DNA from: Aggregatilineales bacterium
Lineage (GTDB): Bacteria > Chloroflexota > Anaerolineae > Aggregatilineales > Ch27
Assembly: GCA_029976025.1 (NCBI GenBank)
Contig: JARKNX010000189.1
Coordinates: 1-46,736 of the forward strand
Direction: 5' to 3'
Length of the DNA stretch: 46,736 nucleotides
Every line of letters starts with the position of its first letter. Position 1 is the stretch's first letter. Below are positions 40,023 to 46,736 of this stretch, one piece after another. The position numbers were made by a program, and so were the translations under genes. The notes below the pieces were generated by a model. It was not told the origin of the DNA. It saw only the letters and a program-made list of their open reading frames with translations, and searched no databases.

Positions 40023-41465
40023 TTACTTCTTCTTCCGGGAATCAGACAGCGGCGCTGGTCGGTCTTCTCCATCAGCAGCGTCCAGCCGGAAGGCCTGAAA
40101 CAGCCCGGCGCTGGTGAGCGATTCCTGAGTCTCGTCCAGCGCCCCTTCGCCCTCGTTATCGAACAGACCCCATTCCTGTGTCTGGCGCGCCATAATGGTG
40201 CTGTCGTCATTCACGCCGCCGTGGTACAGGAGGGAGTCGCGCCGTGGAGGGGCCTTCGCCAGTGTGACCTCCGAGTCGCTCGGCTCGCCGGGGACCGGAT
40301 CAGGGAGATCGGAGGTGGACGTTTCGCCCGGCTGTAGTGTTTCGTCCAGCGCCGCCAGCTCTCTCGTGGCATCGTTGGCTTCTTCCATCAGGATTACGAT
40401 GATGGAGATGTTATCTTCGCCGCCGCGTTCATTCGCCATGGCGATCAGGCGCTGGGTCGCCACATCCGGATCGTCTTCTTCAAGGGCCGTGCTGGCGATT
40501 TCTTCCGGCGTCACGTGGCGGGTCAGGCCGTCCGAGCACAGGATGATCCGGTCGCCCCCCTTGAGGTAACGATCGTAGATATCGGCCATTGTGTCAGGAG
40601 TCTGGCCGAGCGCCCGGTAGAGGACGTTCTTCATCGGGTGATGGGCAGCTTCTTCCGGGGTGATATGGCCGGCCGCCAGCAAAGCCTCCACGAAGCTGTG
40701 GTCAGACGTGATCTGGCTGATCCAGCCCTGTTCGCCGTCCACCAGGTAAGCGCGGCTGTCGCCAACATGGGCGATAATCGCCCGCCGGCCCCGGACATAA
40801 GCCAGCGTCGCCGTTGTGCCCATCCCCCGCAGGGCCAGATTCTCATCCACCCGGTCGATCATAGCCAGGTTAGCCGTTTGCAGGGCGGCGGTCAGCTTTT
40901 CTGTGATCACCTCTTCGGCCACAGTCAGCAGCTCATATCCGCTACGATCTGCCCCGACGAAATCCGCCTGTACCGATTCCACAGTGAGCCGGCTGGCTTC
41001 CTCGCCAGCGACTGCGCCGCCCATGCCGTCCGCGACCAGGGCCAGCACCACACCCTGCAAAGCCCAGAGGCCGATTGAGTCCTCGTTGTTCTCGCGCACT
41101 CGCCCGACATCGGTCCGGGCGCTGGCGCGGGCGATCAGGTGCGCCTCGCGATCGGGGATCATCAGTGGCGCGCCGCACGCGGTGCAGTAGCGGGCGTTTG
41201 GGCGGTTCAGGGCGCCGCAGGAGAGACAGGTGATAGGCTCCTGCAGGTGCAGGTTTTTGAGTGCCGCCGTAGAAGGAAGCTCCGGGTCTTCGTCGGATAT
41301 GTCGGCATCCCACATCGCTTGCAGGATACGCCGGCTGCGGCGGGCGACTTCAGCGCTGTCAGCAGCCGTGCCTTCCTCAACAAGGTATTTGCCACACTGA
41401 AAACAATAAACCGCATGTTCCAGATTGATATGTCCGCAGTGGGGGCATTTTTTCTGAGCGGACAT
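40023..41465 (-). CDS. PP2C-type Ser/Thr phosphatase with N-terminal zinc ribbons
   Basis: The protein is 480 aa from the ATG at 41465, behind GGGAGGAG. Two zinc ribbons sit at residues 7-25 (CPHCGHIN, CFQCGKY) and about 80-100 (CLSCGALN, CTACGAP). The PP2C domain covers about 110-360: VGRVRENNEDS, VADGMGGAVAGE (metal Asp), GTTATLAYV, AHVGDSRAYLV, CSDGLTRHVT and GGEDNISIIVI hold the conserved metal ligands. The C-terminal 110 residues are acidic and low in structure, with many Thr and Ser. It is probably the partner of the kinase at 17210. No membrane segment was seen. Confidence 0.94.
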   Translation of the reverse strand: MSAQKKCPHCGHINLEHAVYCFQCGKYLVEEGTAADSAEVARRSRRILQAMWDADISDEDPELPSTAALKNLHLQEPITCLSCGALNRPNARYCTACGAPLMIPDREAHLIARASARTDVGRVRENNEDSIGLWALQGVVLALVADGMGGAVAGEEASRLTVESVQADFVGADRSGYELLTVAEEVITEKLTAALQTANLAMIDRVDENLALRGMGTTATLAYVRGRRAIIAHVGDSRAYLVDGEQGWISQITSDHSFVEALLAAGHITPEEAAHHPMKNVLYRALGQTPDTMADIYDRYLKGGDRIILCSDGLTRHVTPEEIASTALEEDDPDVATQRLIAMANERGGEDNISIIVILMEEANDATRELAALDETLQPGETSTSDLPDPVPGEPSDSEVTLAKAPPRRDSLLYHGGVNDDSTIMARQTQEWGLFDNEGEGALDETQESLTSAGLFQAFRLDAADGEDRPAPLSDSRKKK

Positions 41466-41674
41466 CGCGTTCTCCTCCCGGACCGTGATCTGCCAGTACG
41501 CCGGGCCGGTGATCCGCCGGCGCGGCCATATTGTACACTTTACTAACCATATCCTATTTTATGCTATTCACGCATTTTATGCCCGCGATGTTCGCGGAGC
41601 AAGCGGGCGCCGTTTCGCAGCGCACCGGCGCTCGCCCGCCTTCGCAGTGTCCTCAGTAATAGAGATGCAGCCTT

Positions 41675-41703
41675 TTGCCACGCGTTTCACGGTTCGCTAT
41701 AAT
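41675..41703 (+). promoter_or_regulatory. Promoter of the 41754 epimerase-like gene
   Basis: TTGCCA (41675-41680), a 17-bp spacer and TATAAT (41698-41703) form a strong promoter with a leader of about 45 nt, which carries AGGAGG before the ATG at 41754. Confidence 0.88.
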
Positions 41704-41753
41704 TCGCCACTCACCAATCACAGCACAATTGCGGACCAAAAGGAGGTTCTCCG

Positions 41754-42608
41754 ATGAAAATCTTCCTCGCCGGAGCGACAGGTGCGATTGGGCGACTGCT
41801 TGTGCCGCTGCTGGTACAGGCCGGACACGATGTTGCCGGGACGACGCGCAGCGCTGCCAAATGCGATCGGATTGCGGCGGCGGGCGGGCGCCCGGTGATT
41901 ATGGATGCGTACGATCGGGATGGCGTATTCGCCGCCCTGCGTGCCGAACAGCCGGATGTGGTCATTCATATGCTGACCGACCTGTATACCCGTAACTTCT
42001 CCGGCAATTCCCGCCTGCGTATCGAGGGCACGCGCAATCTGGTTGACGCCGCGCTGTCCATCGGGGTGCAGCGTATGATTGCCGAAAGTATTTCGTGGAT
42101 TTGTGTGGCGGGCGAGGGGTTATCCCGCGAAGACGACCCGCTGGACCTGGATGTATCGACGCCGCGCGGCTCGGCAACTGTGGCGGTGAAAGCGCTTGAA
42201 GATGCGACTGCCGAAATGCCGGTTGGCATCGTCCTGCGCTACGGGATTCTGTATGGCCCCGGCACGTGGTACTCCCGCGATGAATGGGTGTCTGAGCGAA
42301 TCTTCAAGGGCGAGATCGAAGCTGGCGACGCTGTGACCTCGTTTATTCACGTTGCCGACGCGGCGGAGGCTGCTCTGCAGGCGCTGAGCTGGCCGGCCGG
42401 GATATATAACATTGTGGATGACGCCCCGGCGGCGGGCGCTGAATGGGTCCCGTTGTATGCGCAACTGATCGGCGCGCCGCCCCCACCTGTCAGGGCGGGC
42501 AAGCAGGCGTGGGAGCGGGGCGCGTCCAACGCGAAAGCGCGTGGGGTAGGCTGGCAGCCGCAGTACCCGACGTGGCGCGAAGGATTTAAGGAAGTTCTGG
42601 CCCGGTAG
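41754..42608 (+). CDS. NAD-dependent epimerase/dehydratase-like SDR protein
   Basis: The protein is 284 aa. The Rossmann motif is KIFLAGATGAIGRLLVPLL. DVVIHMLTDLYTRNF and IEGTRNLVDAALSIGVQRMI are typical of extended SDRs, and VLRYGILYGPGTWYSRD and FIHVADAAEAAL match the substrate part. The catalytic Tyr-x3-Lys is not in its usual form (SISW and later VAVKALED), so activity is uncertain. The substrate may be a nucleotide sugar or another carbonyl compound. It has a strong own promoter and AGGAGG. Confidence 0.85.
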   Translation: MKIFLAGATGAIGRLLVPLLVQAGHDVAGTTRSAAKCDRIAAAGGRPVIMDAYDRDGVFAALRAEQPDVVIHMLTDLYTRNFSGNSRLRIEGTRNLVDAALSIGVQRMIAESISWICVAGEGLSREDDPLDLDVSTPRGSATVAVKALEDATAEMPVGIVLRYGILYGPGTWYSRDEWVSERIFKGEIEAGDAVTSFIHVADAAEAALQALSWPAGIYNIVDDAPAAGAEWVPLYAQLIGAPPPPVRAGKQAWERGASNAKARGVGWQPQYPTWREGFKEVLAR

Positions 42609-42844
42609 CCCGGGGTCGGATTTCCTGTTGACGAAGAGATCTATCCTGCAACTGACGCCGATTCTTGTGTTCGATTCGGGATGCCTTCGAACGAGAGGCG
42701 GCGCTCCCCGCCCGATTCCCGATAAGCCGATCTATCGGAATGACACGGGAAAGGATATAATCCCGGTTTGAAATTGGGGGCATGCTCTCCTCGTCAGGGG
42801 GCCGCGTCCCCTGGCGGATAGTGGGGGAAAGGACAGTATTGCAC

Positions 42845-43336
42845 ATGGCCCCGAATAAGGTGCAGGATGGCGTCGTCGTCAGCGTGGAATACGTGCTGAA
42901 GCTGGAGGATGGCGAAATCGTCGAGGAAACAACTGCCGGCGATCCGCTGGTCTATCTGCACGGCGCGAACAACATCATTCCCGGCCTGGAGGACGCCCTG
43001 ACCGGCATGGCCCTCGATGAAAGGAAACATGTCGTTGTCCAGCCGGAAGATGCCTACGGTGACTACGATCCGGACGATATTGAAGTGGTGGAACGCAGCA
43101 TGTTCGGCGCGGACACCGAGCTGGAAGTGGACGACCTCGTCACGCTGGAAGATGAAGACGGCGAGGAGTATGAGGCCATTGTGGCCGACGTGACGGGTAA
43201 CGAGGTGACGCTCGACTTCAACCATCCGCTGGCCGGTGAAACGCTGCATTTCGATCTGAAGATTGTGGGTCTGCGCGAAGCAACGCCGGACGAGCTTTCG
43301 CACGGGCATCCGCATCTGCCGGGTCACGTGCACTGA
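42845..43336 (+). CDS. FKBP-type peptidyl-prolyl isomerase, SlyD-like
   Basis: The protein is 163 aa from the ATG at 42845; TTG at 42839 would place an AAAGGA at better distance and add two residues. The FKBP half has VVSVEYVLKLEDGEIVEET and PLVYLHGANNIIPGLEDAL. The inserted IF domain carries QPEDAYGDYDPDDIEVV and the VTLDFNHPLAGETL return. The tail HGHPHLPGHVH is His-rich, like metal-binding SlyD. It speeds proline isomerisation during folding and may bind nickel. A TATAAT box lies at 42756-42761. Confidence 0.92.
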   Translation: MAPNKVQDGVVVSVEYVLKLEDGEIVEETTAGDPLVYLHGANNIIPGLEDALTGMALDERKHVVVQPEDAYGDYDPDDIEVVERSMFGADTELEVDDLVTLEDEDGEEYEAIVADVTGNEVTLDFNHPLAGETLHFDLKIVGLREATPDELSHGHPHLPGHVH

Positions 43337-43338
43337 GG

Positions 43339-43354
43339 AGTCCGCAGTCGGACT
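43339..43354. other. Small hairpin after the SlyD-like gene
   Basis: AGTCCG-CAGT-CGGACT is a perfect 6-bp stem with a tetraloop, two bases after the stop. No T-tract follows, so it may stabilise the 3' end and not terminate. Confidence 0.35.
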
Positions 43355-43537
43355 GTCCGGCGTGGCAGGGTGCTATACGGGGGGCATAGGACGTCAGACG
43401 GCGTTTTGTGCCCCCGTTGTTATCTTTGAAGCCCGCTCTGGCGATCGGGCTGGCTGTTCGCTGTACTCCGCCGGCGCGCCTTTGCCGGTGCGGCAGGCTC
43501 AAAAATAAGATGCAACCTGCAAGGCAAGGAGCAGGAT

Positions 43538-45817
43538 ATGATGCGATGTCTGGCCTTGTTCAGATCAGGCCTGATCCTCCTGATCGCGGCGCTGCTGACT
43601 GCGTGCGGCCCGGTTAACCCGGTGGTCCCGATTGGTCAGGAGCCTGTGCCAACCGAGGTACAGCTCACGCTGGAACAGGCGGAGGAGATTGCCGGGACTT
43701 TTCTGGATGCCTGGGTGCGGCGCGACTATGAAGCCATGTATTCCCTGATCGCATTCCGCAGCCGCGAGGCTTACCCTGAAGATGTATTCATTGCTGCTTA
43801 TGAGGATGCCGCGCAGGCGATGACGCTGGACGACCTGTCCTTCAGCATCAACTCCAGCCTCAGACAGGGCAACACTGTCTCCCTTGGCTATGATGTCACC
43901 TTCGACACCAGCTTTCTGGGTCCGCTAGAGGACCCCGGCCGGACAATGCGCCTGGTCGTCACGGATGAAGGCTGGCGGGTGGCCTGGTCACCGGGGGATA
44001 TCGTGGCGGAGATGGCGGGCGGCGGGACGTTGTTCATGAACCGCCGGATGCCCGTCCGGGCCAATATCTACGATCGCGACGGGCGAGTTCTGGTCAACCA
44101 GAGCGGTGTCGCCATCCCCGTGTCTGTTGTTCAGGAGGACATCCCCCATCTTGAAGCGTGTAAAGAAACGCTGATGCGCGTCCTGCGCCTGAGCGCCCAG
44201 GAATTGCAGAATATCTTCGCCAGCCGGGCGCCAAACTGGGTGACCGTTGTAGGGGAGATTGATGCTGACGCTTACGCGCTGGAAAACCAGGCGCTGACTG
44301 ACGCCTGTGACGCTGACTTTGGGGAGCGCGCCACCCGTCGCTATGTATCTGGCGGCCTGGCTCCGCATATCGTGGGCTATGTGGGCTACCCTACGCCGGA
44401 TATGCTCCCGGCGCTGGCTTTGCGGGGCGTCCCGGAAGATGCCATTGTTGGCATTACCGGCATCGAGCGAACCTGGGATCGGACACTCGCTGGTCAGCCC
44501 GGCGGCGAGCTGCAGGTCCGCTCACCGCAGGGGGAACTTCTGCGCACGCTTGGCTCGGTGGCGCCTGTTCCCAGCGCCTCGGTGTATCTGACTATCGATT
44601 CGGACTTGCAGCTCATCGTGCAGCAGGTGATCAGCGACGCCTATAATGTCGCTAACTGGGGGCCAGTGGCGCGCGGCGCGGCGGCTGTCGTGCTCGATGT
44701 CAGGACGGGCGAAGTCCTGGCGTTAGCCAGTTACCCCTCTTTTGATCCCAACCTGTTCAACCCGGATCGTCCCCGCGCCGATGCGGGGGATCGCCTGGTG
44801 GAGATGCAGAATAATGTGCGTCAGCCGCAGATTAACCGGGTGACCCAGGGTTCTTACGCGCCCGGATCGGTCTTCAAGATGGTGAGCATGGCGGCGGTGG
44901 CGGATAGCGGCGTTTACAACCTCGATCACCGCTACGTCTGTAATGGCCTGTGGAATGGCAGCCAGGTCGGCGATCACACCCGCTACTGCTGGATTGTGAG
45001 TACCCAGCAGGGCGCGCATGGCTCGATCACCCTCCCGCAATCGCTCACTGGCTCCTGCGACTCGTATTTTTACCAGATCGGGGCCGACCTGGATATCCGC
45101 GATCCTAATCTGCTGCCTAATTATGCCATGCGGCTGGGTTTTGGCGCGCCAACTGGAATCCAGGGGCTGGATGAATATGCCGGACAGATACCTTCGCCGG
45201 AATGGGTGCGGCGAAACCTGGGCCGTACGTGGGCTCGCTCCGACGCGGTGAATATGGCGATCGGACAGGGGGATGTGCTGGTGACGCCGCTCCAGATGGC
45301 GCGCTTTGTGGCGGCGCTGGCTAACGGCGGCAACCTGATGGTCCCGCAGGTGGTGCGTTACACCGGCCTGATCGGCGAAGAACCGACGTACCAGTTTGAG
45401 CCAACAGTGGAGCGCAATCTCGATCTGCGCCCGGATGTGCTCGAATCCATCCGCGACGCTATGTGCGAAGTCACCACTAACCCCACGCTGGGCACGGCGG
45501 AATATGTCTTTGGCCGGACCAGCTCGTTAGGCGAGTCGCTGGTCAGCGTCTGCGGCAAGACCGGCACAGCCCAGACAGGCGGAGAGAATACGCCGCCGCA
45601 CGCCTGGTTTGTCGCTTTCGCGCCGGCAGAAGAGCCGGAAGTTGCTATCGCCGTGATCGTGGAGAATTCCCGCGAGGGGTCAGAAGTAGCTGCGCCGATC
45701 GTGCGCCGTATCCTGGAGACTTACTACGGCCAGTATGATCTGAATCCGCCGCCGCGGTGGTGGCCGCCACAGTGGTGGCTGGGCAACTATGTGCCGTTGA
45801 CCACCACCGCCGGATAG
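43538..45817 (+). CDS. Lipoprotein transpeptidase, MecA/PBP2-like class B PBP
   Basis: The protein is 759 aa from the ATG at 43538, with AAGGAG six bases upstream. The signal ends in LLTAC (Cys23), so it is a lipoprotein and not a single-span membrane protein. Residues about 40-165 form an NTF2-like MecA-N domain (FLDAWVRRDYEAMYSLI). The dimerisation domain begins at RMPVRANIYDRDGRVL. The transpeptidase motifs are SVFK (Ser444, Lys447), SCD (506-508, the SxN position as in PBP2) and KTGTAQT (Lys674). It cross-links peptidoglycan. MecA-like structure is known from low-affinity PBPs, but resistance cannot be deduced here. A good terminator follows. Confidence 0.94.
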   Translation: MMRCLALFRSGLILLIAALLTACGPVNPVVPIGQEPVPTEVQLTLEQAEEIAGTFLDAWVRRDYEAMYSLIAFRSREAYPEDVFIAAYEDAAQAMTLDDLSFSINSSLRQGNTVSLGYDVTFDTSFLGPLEDPGRTMRLVVTDEGWRVAWSPGDIVAEMAGGGTLFMNRRMPVRANIYDRDGRVLVNQSGVAIPVSVVQEDIPHLEACKETLMRVLRLSAQELQNIFASRAPNWVTVVGEIDADAYALENQALTDACDADFGERATRRYVSGGLAPHIVGYVGYPTPDMLPALALRGVPEDAIVGITGIERTWDRTLAGQPGGELQVRSPQGELLRTLGSVAPVPSASVYLTIDSDLQLIVQQVISDAYNVANWGPVARGAAAVVLDVRTGEVLALASYPSFDPNLFNPDRPRADAGDRLVEMQNNVRQPQINRVTQGSYAPGSVFKMVSMAAVADSGVYNLDHRYVCNGLWNGSQVGDHTRYCWIVSTQQGAHGSITLPQSLTGSCDSYFYQIGADLDIRDPNLLPNYAMRLGFGAPTGIQGLDEYAGQIPSPEWVRRNLGRTWARSDAVNMAIGQGDVLVTPLQMARFVAALANGGNLMVPQVVRYTGLIGEEPTYQFEPTVERNLDLRPDVLESIRDAMCEVTTNPTLGTAEYVFGRTSSLGESLVSVCGKTGTAQTGGENTPPHAWFVAFAPAEEPEVAIAVIVENSREGSEVAAPIVRRILETYYGQYDLNPPPRWWPPQWWLGNYVPLTTTAG

Positions 45818-45826
45818 GTATATGGC

Positions 45827-45859
45827 TGAGGGCTGTCCAATGGGGCGGCCCTCATTTTT
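45827..45859 (+). terminator. Intrinsic terminator of the class B PBP gene
   Basis: TGAGGGC (45827-45833) and GCCCTCA (45848-45854) form a 7-bp stem with a 14-nt loop. TTTTT follows at 45855-45859. Confidence 0.85.
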
Positions 45860-45872
45860 GGGGTGGGCGCCA

Positions 45873-46667
45873 TCACTTCCAGCGCGTCAGGATCGTCTCT
45901 CTGGAGAATAACCGGGCCGCAAACTGAAGCAGGATTACATCTGCGACGGCCAGGACCCCCGCTACCAGCAGGGCGACTGATATATCGAAGGTAATCACAC
46001 CGGCAATCTGAGCGAACAGCAGGCCCAGTATGGGCAGGAGCACGATCAGGCCCATCTGCTCCGCCGTGCGCGGATCGTTGACCCGGCTGCTGACCATCAG
46101 GCCGATTGTCGTCGCCAGGATAGTCAACAGCGGCGTGATCAGGAGGATCATCAGATAAAACGCCGGGCTGAGGATGGCGTCCCGGACGACCTGCCCGGGC
46201 AACATGAATCGTATCGCCAGGGTATAGAGCATCCCCGCTCCCCAGACTGTAACCAGGCCCGGCCCGGCCGCCGCCAGGGACTTGGCCGCCAGCAGCTCCA
46301 CCGTGCTGATCGGCGTAGCCAGCAGCGGCTCCAGACTCCGGTCGCGCTTTTCCCCGACAATGCTGTAGGTCGCAATCGTCATCGGGATAGCCAGCGGCAG
46401 GATCATGAAGAACAGATTGAACTGCTGGCCGAGAAAGACCTGCATGGCCTCATCTTCGCTCATGCTGGCGTATGGCTCCCGCTGCATGATTTGCGGCGGG
46501 ACTTTTGAACTCATGCCGGAGATCATATCAGCATTGAGTCCCAGCCCCAGGGTCAGAATCGGTAGCCCGGTCATGATCAGCGGCAGGATGATGATCAGGG
46601 TGATAACGTAACGGTTATGAAAGACATCCGCCCATTCTTTGCCGATTAAAGTCACAATCCTGTTCAT
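45873..46667 (-). CDS. ABC-2 type transporter permease
   Basis: The protein is 264 aa from the ATG at 46667, with AAGGGG upstream; a GTG at 46688 adds seven residues. It has an N-terminal KEWADVFHNRYVITLIIILPL segment, an outside loop with many Met and Glu residues, and then five more membrane segments. GEKRDRSLEPLLATPIS is the loop motif of NatB/YhaP-type ABC-2 permeases that contacts the ATPase. The matching ATP-binding gene should lie upstream, beyond 46736. The substrate is unknown; sodium, drug or peptide export are possibilities for this family. Confidence 0.9.
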   Translation of the reverse strand: MNRIVTLIGKEWADVFHNRYVITLIIILPLIMTGLPILTLGLGLNADMISGMSSKVPPQIMQREPYASMSEDEAMQVFLGQQFNLFFMILPLAIPMTIATYSIVGEKRDRSLEPLLATPISTVELLAAKSLAAAGPGLVTVWGAGMLYTLAIRFMLPGQVVRDAILSPAFYLMILLITPLLTILATTIGLMVSSRVNDPRTAEQMGLIVLLPILGLLFAQIAGVITFDISVALLVAGVLAVADVILLQFAARLFSRETILTRWK

Positions 46668-46736
46668 TTTCGCCACCCCTTTTCTCACTACTCTCAGCCA
46701 GTATGGGGAAGGACCGGCGCATCGCTGTTGATTAAT

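Noticed and set aside
42655..42695. Imperfect inverted repeat downstream of the epimerase-like gene
   Set aside because: The arms are only 6 bp (GTTCGA/TCGAAC) with a long loop and no T-tract, so I would not call it a terminator.

Overview
The window is GC-rich (roughly 60-65% by eye), gene-dense bacterial chromosome with no rRNA, tRNA, CRISPR array, phage gene or insertion sequence that I could recognise. Several features suggest a free-living Chloroflexota bacterium of the Anaerolineae type: lipoproteins with very long Thr/Pro/Glu linkers, FHA and zinc-ribbon PP2C signalling proteins, a eukaryote-like Ser/Thr kinase carrying a 2TM domain, and no sign of outer-membrane or LPS genes. This assignment is inference, since no marker gene in the window fixes it. 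Housekeeping promoters are readable (TTGACA-17-TATAAT for rpmF), and many genes have good Shine-Dalgarno sites.

Layout. 1-2333 (-): a truncated lipoprotein that joins a BMP/PnrA-type and a branched-chain-amino-acid-type solute-binding domain in one frame. 2742-5586 (-): glutamine synthetase, fabD and rpmF, with terminators after fabD and rpmF. 5861-9573 (+): a small membrane protein and an intact class A PBP. 9654-10445 (-): FHA membrane protein. 10647-14060 (+): VIT/VWA secreted protein and a D-serine dehydratase/D-threonine aldolase-type PLP enzyme. 14035-14562 (-): GNAT acetyltransferase. 14685-18742 (+): Thr/Pro-rich beta-propeller lipoprotein and the kinase-2TM protein. 18834-19129 (-): a broken or selenocysteine-containing thioredoxin-like gene. 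19233-20387 (+): Gfo/Idh/MocA oxidoreductase. 20455-21720 (-): class V aminotransferase. 21808-27313 (+): a two-TM protein, a PBP1-like protein whose catalytic motifs are lost, and a YgfZ/GcvT-like protein. 27437-29926 (-): NmrA-like protein and gamma-glutamyltransferase-like protein. 30091-34013 (+): Nudix hydrolase, then a cluster with an uncharacterised domain that occurs alone and fused to a clan GH-A-like protein, a methyltransferase and a small protein. 34026-36944 (-): rpiA-zwf-pgl. 37164-38657 (+): protealysin-like M4 protease with an emfourin-like inhibitor. 38731-41465 (-): transaldolase and PP2C phosphatase. 41754-45817 (+): epimerase-like protein, SlyD-like FKBP and a MecA/PBP2-like lipoprotein transpeptidase. 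45873-46667 (-): ABC-2 permease.

How the genes fit together. Three penicillin-binding-type proteins, the FHA protein, the Ser/Thr kinase and the PP2C phosphatase could form a phospho-signalling and cell-wall network, but they are not in one operon. rpiA-zwf-pgl plus the nearby tal form a pentose-phosphate group that lacks gnd in the window. The M4 protease and its inhibitor look like one transcription unit. The observations I would follow first are the PBP1-like pseudoenzyme, the fused solute-binding lipoprotein, the UGA at the catalytic Cys of the thioredoxin motif, and the undescribed domain shared by the 30762 and 31179 genes.
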